Part shown: piece after piece, positions 1 through 12,166 of the stretch
Position numbering within the stretch: position 1 is the stretch's first letter
How the letters are laid out: each line of letters starts with the position of its first letter
Origin: Asterochloris sp. CNOR1
Taxonomy: Eukaryota > Chlorophyta > Trebouxiophyceae > Trebouxiales > Trebouxiaceae
DNA length: 64,000 bases
Direction: 5' to 3'
Assembly: GCA_963969365.1 (NCBI GenBank)
Contig: OZ017762.1
Coordinates: forward strand, 1,550,001 to 1,614,000
Program-made: the position numbers and the translations under genes
Notes under the pieces: model-generated
Seen by the model: the letters and a program-made list of their open reading frames with translations, nothing else
What the model was told of the DNA's origin: nothing
Database searches by the model: none

Positions 1-3000
1 GTGCTACAGCAGGAGCCTCACTTCTGCAGCCTGCCAGGGGATAAGTGGGGCCTGGCAGCCTTCCAGCCGCTGCGTTGGGGGTTTGCAGGTAAGCACAAGC
101 GTGAAGTGGCTAGCGCTGATATGTGTTCTTGTTGAGCCTGCCAATTGGCAGCGACAGCAGTTAGTTTCCAGGCTGAAGCAGGAGCATGTTATAAGTACTG
201 TAGCTGTGCTCAGTCTGGCACAGTGGCTGGGCAGGCGTGTCTGCAGAGCGCTGCGGCTGGGCTGCCTCCACAATGGTACAGCTGGCATCACTAGTAGACA
301 GGCGTGGTCACATCCTGACCTGCACTCAGGTACCACCCTGGCTAGGCCATGCCCATCACGGGGAAAGTCAGGGCTCAAGCTGATCTTGATGGGTGGTTGC
401 AGTCACCCTGGATCTGGTCGCAAGTGCCTTCACAGGGCTGCAGCCAGAGTGCCGACACAGCAGTGACCACAGCTGGTAGAGTGGCTCCACAGTGGTGATG
501 TGCTGTGCAGGTGCACTGTCTCTGGCATCCTGGCCAGCCTGCAGAAAACTCCCATGCTGTCTGACATGCAGGGACTGCAACAGAGAGGTGCCAGAGTGCG
601 CACAGCTGTTGCAACATGCCCGTCCTCATGCATGAGTGCGCTGTGACTGTGCAGGCACTGGCTTGATCGCAGAGGACTTCATTGAGGCACTGTCCCTGGT
701 GCCTGGGGCCCAGCTGGCAGCGGTTGCAGCAAGAAATCCGGAGCGTGTGTCAGCTGCACAAAAATTTGCAGACATGCACGGTGAGCGACCCTCTCACTGC
801 TGATCAGGGTGTTCTGTATGCACAAGCACGACCATCAAAAACTTGCAGAACCCATGCTCTGCAGACCTGCCTAATGAGAAGCTATCATGTCACTGTACGG
901 GCAGGCCGTATACTGGACCAGCCTGCATGAATTCAGCAGTGTTTGCAAAACGGTCGTCAGGCAGCAGGGTCAGGCTCTCGTGGATCTAAGGGTGCTGCCA
1001 GGTTGATCCACATTGCGTTAGGCTTTGAGCTATGCAGGCAGAAGTGCTGACCGTGTTGCTAAGTCCTGCTGTGCCTGGCTCAGGGGCAACAATCATGCTT
1101 CATTGTACTTCACCTCCCCCCCAGCGCTTCAGTGTAGACTCCCCTGTGGGGAGCACATGCAGCCATGATGCTAGCCAGGCGCCTTTCATCTCCTACCCTG
1201 CAGGCACAAGCAAAGCTATGCAGCCATGTGCACTGAAAGTAGGGCTGCTGGTGCTGCTATGGAGAGCATGGCTCTGCCCTTTACTCAACGGTACTCAACC
1301 TGTGTTCTGCAGGCGTGAAGCAAGTTCTGGGCAGCTACGAGGAGCTAGCTCAGAGCCCGGCAGTGGACGTCGTGTACGTCAGCAACATCCACACCCTGCA
1401 CAAGGAGACAGTGCTGCTCATGCTGCGGCACGGCAAGCATGTGCTGTGCGAGAAGCCTCTGGCGGTGCGCTGCTGCAGACAAGTCTGCTGGCGAGGGTGT
1501 CACACTACCACAAGGAATGTGCTGCGTGTTTGAAGCACAGGAAGCATGTGCTGTGCGAGAAAGCTCTGGCTGTGAATTGTGTCAACAGGGCATCTGTGTT
1601 GAACAGAGCAATTACGATGGAATTGGACGGCCAAGATGAGTGCAGCACCCTGTGCAAGGATGCTGTGCTGCTCAGGCTGCAGCAGGGGAAGCAAATGCAC
1701 TGCAGATCAGTCTGCTGGCCCTGGTGTCTGTGCAGCATTACACTGCTTGTGCTGCGGCTGCAAGAAGGCTGTGGCAGTGAGCTTTCATGCAGCAGCGGTG
1801 GAGAGTGGCAGCTGGTCGCACTGCCAGTCCACAGCCGGTGGTCGCCTTGGCTAGAGGTCTGCTGGCTTGGCCTGCACGGTGTGAATGGCATGCTGGGTGA
1901 GGTTGACCTGTGGCCTGAGTCGTAGAGTGGCCTGGGCCATGCAGGTCAACGCTGCAGACACCCAAAGCATGGTGGACGCGGCTGCTCAGAGCGGCCTTTT
2001 CTTCGCTGCGGGGCTGTGGACACGCTTCTTTCCGGCCACCCAGATGTGAGTGCTCCATGGCGGCACCTGCTGCACACTGGGCCTGGGCAGGCATTCCGCA
2101 TTACCTGCCTCTTGGTGTCTTGCAGACTGCGCCAACTGATCGCACAGGGCATCATCGGCAAAGATCAGCACTTTGGCGCCCGCACTCCGTCTCACTTGGC
2201 AGGGCGCCAATCACGGAGGTCCTGACATGCTTGTGTTCATTGAAGAGGCTGTGCTAGCTGATCGCCAGTGCACCATCTGGGGAGGCCCTGCACTTCACTT
2301 GGGCAGCTGCACCGCAGGCTGTGGCACCTCACTTGGCAGGTTAGCAACCAAGAGGTGCTGACATGTTCATAGTCTTGCAGGCTGCGCCAGCTGATTGCTC
2401 AGGGAACCATTGGGGAGGTGCAACACTTCCAAGGGACCTTTGTGGCCCACATTGGTGAGGAGACATCAAGGCTCTATAACCTCAACTTGGGTGGTGGAGC
2501 TCTGCTGGACATTGGGGTGAGCAGTGGTGTTTTGCAGATGTGCACAGTGATCTTCTGCAGAAAGCCCTGCAAGGCGGAGTGGTGAGTCAACTGCAAGATC
2601 CTGTGGGCTGGAGGAGCTTTGCTGGACACTGGGATGAGTTGTGGTGCTTTGCGCACAATCATCTGCTGCTTGTAAGTAGCTGCCTGCCCATGATGATGAT
2701 TGGGTTGTGGGGCTCAAGTGCACTCTGCGGTCACCGGGATTACCCAGTGCAGGCGCAGGACATTGCTGTAGGAGGGCTCAACCTTGCTTGACGTGCAGTG
2801 AACCCCTGTCCATCTTTGGCCCTGCCAGAGCTGCCTCTGTGATAGAGGACGATCCAGGGGGCTGAACTGGGAGCGGCGCTCAGTATTTGCAAGAGCCGTG
2901 CTTGATGTAGGCCTACATGTTGACCTGCTGGAAATCTGTCAGGCACAGAGGCCTGCTGAGTTACAGGGCTGCAGCAACACTGCTCCAGCAGGGCCAGGAG

Positions 3001-5982
3001 TGTGCTGTGCAGGCCACCTTACAGGATGCTAGATGTTAAGCTGCCCACATAAGCCTGTGGGATGTCTGGGCGAAGCAGGGGTTGCTCATTGCCCTCGTTG
3101 TGCATGAAGCTTTGCTGTGCTTTGGCACGTCCTGCCATGCATCACAGACACATGCAGTTGTCATCAGGACGCAGTTGGGATCATGTCATCTGCTTGGCTG
3201 CTGAGCCAGCCATCCAATGCAGGGAGTCGCCAGCAATGCACGCTTTACTGCTGTGTCCATGCCCTGCCCTGGTGCATGCAGATCTATCCCATCACCATGG
3301 CCAGCTGGATCTTTGGCAGGAAACAGCCCAGTGCTGTGAATGCCCAGGCTGTGCTCCACAAGAGCGGGGTTGATGTCACCAGTGTGGTGAACCTGAAGTG
3401 AGCTGTGATTGCTGCTGCCTGGCTAGGGTGCACACTGGCGCTTGCACCAGCTGCAACACCTGATGCAGCATGCCTTCCGCCATCAGCTGCGCCCCTCACT
3501 TGCATTGTGGATCTCTGGTGAGTTCCCAACCAACTTGCGTGCTCTGCAATAGCTATCAGAGAGCCTGCTACCCGCAGACCTGAAAGCGCTGCTTTCATGA
3601 TCCAGCAGCAGTAACACCTATGCTAAGACATGGGCACTGTGGTCCCAGCCAGCCGTTGGCGTTTCCCTTTATTACTTTGTTCCCTGCAGGTTTGGGGAGA
3701 ATGAGCTGGCCTCCCTGAGTTACAGCATTGCTCTGGCCTCGGCGCCTGTGGAGGGCACTGTGTTTGGGACCAATGGTCGAATCCATATTCACGATGCCCT
3801 GCACCACTCTACACGGTTGAGTGTGCAACTGGCAGGTGGGTCTGCAGCTTGGCTGCAGCTCAGCGGCTTGTCTTGTTGGTGTCACTGCACCAGGTGGTTC
3901 GACTGGCAGCCTGGGCATGCTGAAGCCCTGCCGCTTCATGTGGCTGCCAGGCCTGCATTGCTGGCTGCTGACCTCCCCCACCAGCCTGCACACAGAAGCA
4001 ACGCCAGCAGCATGGCCCCAAGGGGCTGTCTTGTGTGCACATCTCTACTTGACCATAATCGGGCCTCACAATAGCGAGGCTGGCTGTAGCGCAAGGCCAT
4101 TGGACTCACAATGTGCGCGCCTGTGCCTTTCGCCCTGGGTCAGTGGGCTCCCTGACTGCCTGCAAGCCTTGCCTGCTTTGCTGAAACACCAATCACACTA
4201 GGCTCACAACGTGCTCAGGGTTTGAGTATGGCCATGGCCTACGTGTTGAGCAGCTCATGCTGTACGCTATCCACTGGCCTCGCTCAGGCGGTCCTGCACC
4301 TGAAAGATGTGCCTGACAACTGCTAGGCAGCACTAAAACCTGCTTGTCAAGCCATTGTCCTTTTGGTCACAGCTTGAACATCCAGCCCCAGCCATTACAC
4401 CCAGAGCAGCCTGCTGACCTGCACTTGGCATGCCGCCCTAGACAGGTTCTGCCAGGCGAGCTGCTGCAGCACCTACCCAGGAGGTGCACATCCCTTGCTC
4501 GAGAACACAGCCCAGCAAGGAACTCAAGACCGTGCATGGCCCTCAAGCATCGGCTGAGCAGCGGATACAGGTTGCTGCAGACAAGGACCAGGCCTGGGTC
4601 CTGGACTTCCCGCTGCCTGAGAGGCCCGCACGCATCCAGCACGGCAAGGCAGATGGTTTCAACTTTGGGGGCAGCCTTGGAATGGTCTACGAGGTGAGCA
4701 GCAGTGGGACGGTCTGTGGGCGGGCAGATACAGGCAGTCATCCCCTTGCCTTGCATGTGGCACGAGTGGCAGCTGTCAGGAGAAGAAGGCAGCCTTGTGC
4801 CCTCAGGCAGCACCAAACTCGGCATGCCATGCAGTTACTGCATGGCGGCTACCCTGTACTGCATTGCAATACGTCGGGGCCCCGAGCTGCTGCATATGTG
4901 ACAGCCAGCATCAGGATATGGTTTTACAAACAAGCAGCCTGACATCTGCCCATGTGCTCCTGACCAACTCCCTCTCTGTGTGCGCTGCTGCCTCTGTACG
5001 TCACTCCAGCTACCTTTGCATCCTCTGCCGACTCATCCACCACTGGCTCCTGCGGTGCAGGCAATGGCAGTTCACGCTCATGTACTCAAGGGGCGCAAGG
5101 AGGTGTCAGATGTCACCCACAAGGAGATGGTGAGCTACCAGGCTGAGCGGCAGCGCCTATGTTGGCATCCTTATTGCTGCGTTCATACCTCCAAAGAACC
5201 TTCCAGGCCTCTGTGCCTGGCCTGCTGTCAACGGCTGCTGCACAAGAAGGGCGCTGTCTTGGAGATGCGTGCTCCAGGCAGCCTTCCACCCCATCCTGGC
5301 CACCAGAGACATCCATCTGCTTCCTGGGGTCAGCTATCAAGAACACCAGCAAGAGGCAAGTTCTCCAGTTGAAGCCTGATGCCTGTACATATGATGCCTG
5401 GCCGCACTGCAGGTGAGTGTCATGCACACGCTGGACTCCATCAGGCAGCAGATAGGAGTGACGTACCCCCAAGATGGCCCCGCCTCTGCCCCTCGAGCTG
5501 CAGTGCAGGTGGGCCACACAGTGGTCATTGGGGCAGCCAGCTGGACTCCTAATGCCCTGCTTTCATTGTGCATGAGCTGAAAGCCTCTGAGTCAGATAAA
5601 AGCAAGAGTCTTGGCCGCAATGTGGCTGGCTCTGGAAAGTCTTGGTGCTTGCCCTCTGCGCCTGTTGCCCATTGTGTGAGGCTGTGTAGGGGCAGTCATA
5701 ACGCCTTAAGGTTAGCTGCTGATGACATGTTTTGCATCAACTATGCAGGGCCAGCCCAGCTACTTCATAAAATCCCTGATGGATATTGCACAGAAGGGGC
5801 CTCCTGCCAAGGTCTGGGGCGCCACCATGACAGCATTGGTAGTCATGGCCAACATGCTTGCGCTGACCCTGATTTCATGGGCTGCCGGCAAGACTGTGGT
5901 TTCCTGCACCTCCGCCATCGTGTCTTGCGTGTGCGCCATTGCCGCCATAATTGCTCTCTCTGTGTCAGCCTCCAGACGCTGA
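1..5982 (+). CDS. Gfo/Idh/MocA-family oxidoreductase, dihydrodiol dehydrogenase-like (5' partial)
   Basis: NAD(P)-dependent sugar/diol dehydrogenase of the Gfo/Idh/MocA fold, closest in block order to trans-1,2-dihydrobenzene-1,2-diol / D-xylose dehydrogenases; the exact substrate cannot be told. Exons read: <1..88, 655..780, 1313..1464, 1945..2045, 2381..2516, 3282..3397, 3690..3835, 4581..4693, 5061..5129, 5413..5508, 5749..5982; all phases agree. The N-terminal Rossmann part shows [15 protein letters not shown], then [15 protein letters not shown] and the family signature CEKPLAVN (the lysine of the EKP motif). The C-terminal part has [37 protein letters not shown] and the usual end [18 protein letters not shown]. 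The start lies outside the window. The last exon is uncertain: the frame either runs on from 5508 to a stop at 5578..5580, or splices to 5749 and adds a 77-residue tail with two hydrophobic stretches, which is unusual for this family. Introns at 1465..1944 and 2046..2380 carry decayed exon copies. Confidence 0.85.
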
Positions 5983-6005
5983 GGCACTTTGCTGGTGTCA
6001 TTGCC

Positions 6006-6011
6006 AATAAA
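6006..6011 (+). promoter_or_regulatory. AATAAA hexamer after the oxidoreductase stop
   Basis: AATAAA lies 24 bases past the stop at 5982. Green algae mostly use TGTAA for polyadenylation, and I see no TGTAA nearby, so this is only a candidate 3'-end signal. Confidence 0.25.
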
Positions 6012-6043
6012 GCGTTACGCTTTGGCGCCAAGCTTTGATGATC

Positions 6044-6070
6044 CATCATCATCATCATCATCATCATCAT
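6044..6070. repeat. (CAT)9 microsatellite
   Basis: Nine perfect CAT units in the short gap between the oxidoreductase and DCP1. The run is flanked on both sides by GATGATC (from 6037 and from 6072), so the block could fold back on itself. It is non-coding in the models given here. Confidence 0.95.
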
Positions 6071-6217
6071 CGATGATCCAGCGATGTCCATCATGCACGA
6101 AGGTCAAGCACTTTGTTGCGGAACATAGAGAACGGGAAGCCCCGGAACCTGGGCTGATTTTCTAAGCTGCCGCGTCAAAGCGCTCTTCCTTTCTTTCTTT
6201 TCTCCATAGCAATCAAC

Positions 6218-9200
6218 ATGGCCATGCCAAACTTGAGCGAGAAACAGACCAGGCAGATCAACCTCAACGTGCTAAAGAGGGTAGATCCTGATACAGAGGA
6301 GGTCAGTGGGCTGCTTCCCCTCCTTTGAGAGACATGCTGGCTGACTGTAGTGGTCTTCTGCTCACTCGACTGCATCAGCTGGCGTTTGGCCTTCCGTTAC
6401 CATCACCAGTAATTTGGGCTCAGACCCAGGCCAACACCAAGTGTCACGTGCGGCCCAGCAAGATCTGCATCTGCCTCACACCTAAGCTCTGAGACCATGG
6501 CTGCAGGTGCTGGCCAGCGCAAAGCATGTGGTGTTGTATGACTTCCAGGAGGGGCAGTGGGTGAGCTGTTGGATGCCTATGATCCTGGCACAAGTGTAGT
6601 TGTCTTTCTCAGCTGATCAGCTGGCCAGGCCAATCAACGTGGGCACATCAACCACCCAGCAACTGGGCTTCCGACCTCTGCTGCGTCTCAGCTGCCCGCT
6701 GCCCTGAGCAAGTCTGCAGCAGTGACCGAGTTCACCTTTGTGCTGGCGCCTGGGGCGCCACACAGCCTAGGTGAGGTTTTGGCAGCCATGTCAACTCATT
6801 TTCATGCTTGGAATGCAGCGGCGCAAGGATGTAGAGGGGTCCATGTTTCTGATACAGCGGCGCTCAAGTCCTCTGTTTCAGATCGTCATCCTGAATAAGA
6901 AGAGCCAAGGTCAGCTCGCCATCGACGCTTGCTGCATGGTCCTGAGACTTTGGGCAGGCAGCCCACAGGGGGCAGCCAAGCGTGCTGCGCTGGCTGCCCT
7001 GCCCACAGGAAGCAACTTAGCACGCCGCGCTGGCTACTGGGCGCTGCTGCAGGACTACATGCCACCGTCACTGCTCATGCTGAGGGCAAGGTGTGCTGCC
7101 TGCTGGCAGCCAATGGGGGGTGTGGCCAGCACGCTGCTTCAGCTGCAGAGTGCCCTTGCATAACTGCAATCTGGTGCTACCCTGACTGCTCCATGAGCTT
7201 GCCAAGGGCGACCTGAGCAGCTACAGTAAAGTAGGCTGCTGTGGTATTGCTGCTCAGGGAGGCTGCCAACAGCTCTTGTTATTACTGACGTGCCTTCTGC
7301 ACATGGTGGCACTGGATGCAGGCAGGCCCTTCAGGCTGAGACGGCTGCAGAGCCCTGCTTCTGCAGCGATGTGATGCATCTCATTGATTGGACTAGTATG
7401 GCTGCCAGCCAACACATCAGTCCACCAACAGGGATGTCAACAGAGGGAGGACCGAGCAGCATCTCTTCCTCCTTTGCTTGAGACACTTTGAGGCTGCGCC
7501 ACTCTCCCCTGCAGACAACTTTGTGGAGGATCTGACAGACAGCTTCAAATTTGAGATCTCTGGTGACTACCTGCTCTACAACAACAAGCATGGCAAGGTG
7601 CGGTCTGTCTCATCTTGATGAGTTGCTTCCGTGTCGGTGATCTTGCAGGAAAGTGCACATACCATGCTTGCAAAGTGGGAAGTGCCCTCTGGGCTCAGTG
7701 TCTGCCTACCTCTGGGTCTTTGGCACATCACCCTGCAATGTGATGGCCCTCCAAAGACTGGGCTTCGCCTACATAGGGCTTGCTTGTTCCTGTCCTGGCA
7801 CCACACGTCATGATAGAGCAAGCCACTGCGCGTGTACAACTTGGGATGTTGCTTGTAGATTGTGAGCACTGCCCGTGTACAATATGGCATGTTGCTTTTA
7901 GCATCGTGTCGGTGTCACCACCAAATCCTAACACCCCTGTGTCACGCATATGTACAGGCTGTGAGTACATCATACTGCGAGCAGTACTTTGCAACATCCT
8001 GCCCCCACCACTTCCCCCATTTGGCAGCTTATTTTGCCGAGTCTCGTCCATTATGTTGCCCCTGACAAATGTTCCACGTTGCCCACAGATTGTGGGGGTC
8101 TGGTTTTGTGAGCAGGGGGAGCTGCAGCAGATGGACGCCATGCTGGGACGCATCTTTGAGATGCACCCCAGCTTTGAGGCCAGCCGCAGTGGACGTGTGG
8201 GCATGGGAGCAAGCTCTTCAGCCGGTGCTGCTGCAGGGGCGCAAAGGCAACAGGTGGGGTTGGGTCCCTACCTGTGCGGTTTGCAATTCAAGATCCACCC
8301 AGCCCACTGCCTGAGAGCCATGTATGGCGCAGGCTTTCAAAAGCTTCTGTGCAGTTGCGGGGCCGCTACTTTTGTATTGCATAGCTGCCTGCAATTGTTG
8401 CCTACTCTTGTGCAGGATGCCAGCAGCCTCAGCAGCCCACTGCCTGGGAGCCAACCATGGAGCGCGCAATTTGGAAGCTTCCCAGCAGCAGAAGGGCTAC
8501 CAGGCAATGGGTTTGGGACGCCAGCTGCCACACCTGCGCGGGCTGCAGCGCCGCAGTCAACACAGGGAAGCACGCCGTTTGGACTTGTGGGTCTCTTGGG
8601 GCAGCAGCCAGGAGGGGGGAGGGGCGGGGTTGGTGGGGCGGCCAGCACTCCTCCACAGCAGGGCACGCCCCAGCACAGCACACCTCAGCAGGGGACCCCT
8701 ACAGGTGCGTCGGGGTGACACTTGGGTAAAGCACCATGTGACGCATGCTCCCTCGGTCACCCTTCTAATTGCAGTCTGGCTGCACGAACACCTTGGTTGG
8801 GCAGACCCACTGCTTGCATGCAAGGACAACAGCTTGCACCCGCTGTTCAGCATCATGAAGTACTCATCAGATCTTGACTTCCACATGCTCCACTGCTTGC
8901 AGGCAGGGACAACAGCCTGCACCTGCTGTTCAGCAACATGAAGTATGCAAGCTTGGTGGAGAGTGGGTCGCCCGGAGCGGTGCAGACACCCCCACCTGCA
9001 GCTCCCCCTGCTGTGCCAGCAGCGGCGGACTCCCAAACGAGGCCGCTCCTGCTGCCCCCAGCCTTCTTCCAGGGCAAGACGCCCGGAGGCCAGGTGAGGT
9101 TGTTGGTGTACTGGGTTGCAACAGTCCTCCATTCAGAGAAATGGACGTGCAAGGGAGTGGGCTCTCTCAGCGGGCCTGCACACCTGCAATGTCTTGGCGT

Positions 9201-11983
9201 GCCACGCCTTGAATAACTGCTCGGGTCATGGCAGGGGCACCACCTGTGTTGTTGGGAAGCACATGAGATGTGGGACAGCAAGCTGGGGAACCACCCCTGC
9301 ATGTGGGGAATATTCCTGCTGGCATGCTGCACTCTGCTGTACTGGCTGCATGAGAGCCTGCCACAGGCATGCGCAGATCCTCCCTGTCGTGCTCCAAGCG
9401 CTTGTGCAGCGTGCCTGCACCCCGTCGTTCCCTGTAGGTGCGCCCAGCTGCATACTGCCTGAGCCCACCACCCGCAGCCAGCCCCAGCGACCTGACCACT
9501 CCCCACTCGGCAGACCCGAGCAGTGTGGCCAGCAACACAGCCACAGCTGTGAACCCGAGTTCCACCCAGTCCAGGGCTCTGCTGGCAGACACCCTCCACT
9601 TAGCAGACTTGATCCGCAGCACCCCCATGGCAGGGGCCACCTCCACATCGGCAGACCTGAGCACACCCTTGGCAGCGCCCACAGCCGTCCCTGCTTCTGG
9701 ACAGCGCAGGGCGCTGTTGGCAGCTCAGCTGCCCAGCCCCTCTGCCCTGGGCAGCGCCTGGGGGCGCTCCTTATCAGATGCTTCTCCCGTGGGTGACCTG
9801 CTGAGCCCTGCTGCGCTGCTCAGCACAGCTGGGCCTGTCGCATTGATGAGTAAGGGCCGCCCATCGCCACCTCCTGCAAGCAGCCTGGCTGCCACAGCTG
9901 GTGCAAGAGCAGCGGCCCCTCCCCACCCCAAGGCCACAGGTCTGCCTGATGGTGTGGAGACCCGTGGCAGTGAGTCCATTGCCCTGGCAGCCGCTGCTGC
10001 TGCTCCCAGCTCCCCTCCCGGGCTGGCCACAGCCGGGAGCGCGCCTGCCCAGCTGGGCCAGCCAGGCAGTGCGCTGTCTGTGGCTGCTGGGCCTGCTGAA
10101 CTGGCTGCTGCCGTCAGCTTCCCTGCCGGCCGCATGGAGGCGCCTGCTGACCTAACGTCTGCCATCAGCACTCCTGCCGACTTGGCAGCTGCCCTCGGCG
10201 CTTCTGATCCCCCAGCATCTGCTTTCAGCACTCCTGCTGGCCACGTGAAGTCAGCTGCCTGGTTGGCTGCCCCTGTCGACTCCTGCAAGAGTGCAAAGGG
10301 GGAGTCTGCAGGCTGCTGGGCGGTCACAGGGCCTCAGTGGGTGCCCAGCCCTGGTCAAGCCTCTCATGTCTCCAGCACCCCCAGCCCACCCTCTGGCAAT
10401 CCTGGCCAGCCCTTCCCAGAAGGCAGCACCTCTTGCTTAAAAGTGAGGCCAAGCTGCATGTGAATAGGTTCACTGTCCACAAACATGGGCCAGCTGCACA
10501 GAAGCATCTCTCTCTGCTAATTCACATGTCCCTCCTGAGGGCGGTGCGTCCTGCATGAAAGGGAGCCTCTATTGCAGGGGCGCAGACCATGCACGCTGCA
10601 GTCCGGGCTGCTCCCCCCTTCCCCCGCCCCCAACCCCAAGAAACATCATCGCGCTGGTGTGCCTTGCGGCAAGGCAGCCCCTACAGCATGGCGAGGGGGC
10701 CGCAGCCAGTTGCTGGAGGTGGCATGCAGTTCCAGGATACCCCCCTGGTGGTCCATAGCTTGATGCACCAAGTCCAGGAGGACTATGTTCTGTGCTTCAA
10801 GGCTGGTGCCGAGTGCTGGGTTTTGGAGCATGCTGTACGACTGGGGACCCTCAATCCTGTGTTTCGAAATTTTGACATCAATTCCCCAGAGTTTGGACAC
10901 TGTGTCTGAAAAGAACTTGCTGTGCAAGCTGTTTGCATTCTGGTGGCTGCAGGACACTCCTGGCGGTCCTGGCAGCCCCTCCCAGCCGCAGCAGGCTCAG
11001 CGGCGAGAAAGCAGTGATCAATTCAGGAGTCTGCTGGCTAGGTGGGTTAGCTTGGGTTGCATGGAGTTTGGCCTTGGCCTAGTTCGCCAGCTGCCACCAG
11101 TGGGAGCAGCTTGAAATGCTAGGTGCTTGGGTTGACTGCTGCGGGGGGACCTTCCAACTCTCAGATGACTGCTGATTCTGCTGAGGGCAGCGTGTTCGCA
11201 CAGCATTCACTGCACAGCAGCCTCCTGGTGTCCTTGATCTGCGTACTGGATGCTGCAGTGTGGGGGCCTGGCGGGGAGAAGTTGAGTTGACTCGTGCCGC
11301 CTGGCAGGTCGCCGTTGCTTTGGTGCAGTTAACGCTGTGCCTGCCGGGCATGGGTTTGACTTCTCAGGTCTCCAGAGCCGCTGCCAGCTTCAGCGCTGCA
11401 GGTGGTTCACTCCAGGAGAATATTTCCACCACAAGTGGCCAAGCTGGTTGGTGTACCTGCAGGGCGTCTTCCAGTACCCAGGAGGCACAGGGGCAGCCGC
11501 CGCCGCCAGCAGCTATACCAGGGCACTCCAAGAGCAGTGCATCCAGCACTTGCGCAGGCCCCAGTGCTGCTGTACTTGCAAATGGCAGCCATCCGCATGG
11601 GCCTGCCCCCGCGCCACAAGGGCAGGTGGGCCAGCATGTGCTCGCGGGGCATGCCGCCTATTAGTGGCAGCCTGACCTGCCTGCCCAGACTGCCAGCGCA
11701 GGCCGTGAAGGCCTAGGGGTCTTGGTCACACCTGTGCAGATGATTGCCGATGCCAACCAGCGAAGTGGCTGTGCCTGGAAACGGCCGCTGCTGCATGCAA
11801 GCACCTTCACAAGGCTTCACACTTGCATCGACAATGTTGCTGCAGGGTCAGTGGCAGCAGTCTGGTATACAAGCAGGAAGGACGCGGGATAGTGTGCGAG
11901 CAGCTCTTCTAAGTCTGGCGCAGTCTGATGCTTTTGTGGACATCATTGTGGAACACCTGCAGCGACAAGACCTGAAGATGTAG
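6218..11983 (+). CDS. DCP1: mRNA-decapping enzyme subunit DCP1
   Basis: Activator subunit of the DCP1-DCP2 decapping complex, which removes the 5' cap before mRNA decay in cytoplasmic P-bodies. The EVH1-like domain is spread over exons 6218..6301 (starts MAMPNLSEKQTRQINLNVLK), 6507..6560 (VLASAKHVVLYDFQEGQW), 6819..6909 (RRKDVEGSMFLIQRR), 7515..7597 (DNFVEDLTDSFKFEISGDY) and 8089..8253 (IVGVWFCEQGELQQMDAM); these match the family block by block. Exons 8416..8704 and 8903..9093 continue in phase as Pro/Ser/Gln-rich sequence. A single exon 9438..10442 adds 335 codons of Ala/Pro/Ser linker. Exons from about 10570 to 11780 are less sure. The last exon, ending at the TAG at 11981..11983, carries the C-terminal trimerisation helix (RDSVRAALLSLAQSDAFVD). 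The unstructured linker is much longer than usual. The 8705..8902 intron holds a copy of the next exon start. Confidence 0.88.
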
Positions 11984-12166
11984 CTGGCAGTGTTCTTGGA
12001 CACCCATGGTCTGACTATGACACAATGTGACAAAGTCAGAATTGCTGTTTTCTGATAGCATTTCGAAACATGCTGCATATGCACAAGTGAGCTTGTGAGT
12101 CTGCCAGACAGGAAAGAAAGCATGCCTGCCAGGTACATTTGAGACCAAGCTCTCGACCGTGCAGCG

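Noticed and set aside
1032-1925. Long open frame of 297 codons on the plus strand
   Set aside because: It runs across a real exon in another frame plus intron; the composition is Cys/Leu-rich and shows no family content. It is a GC-driven shadow.
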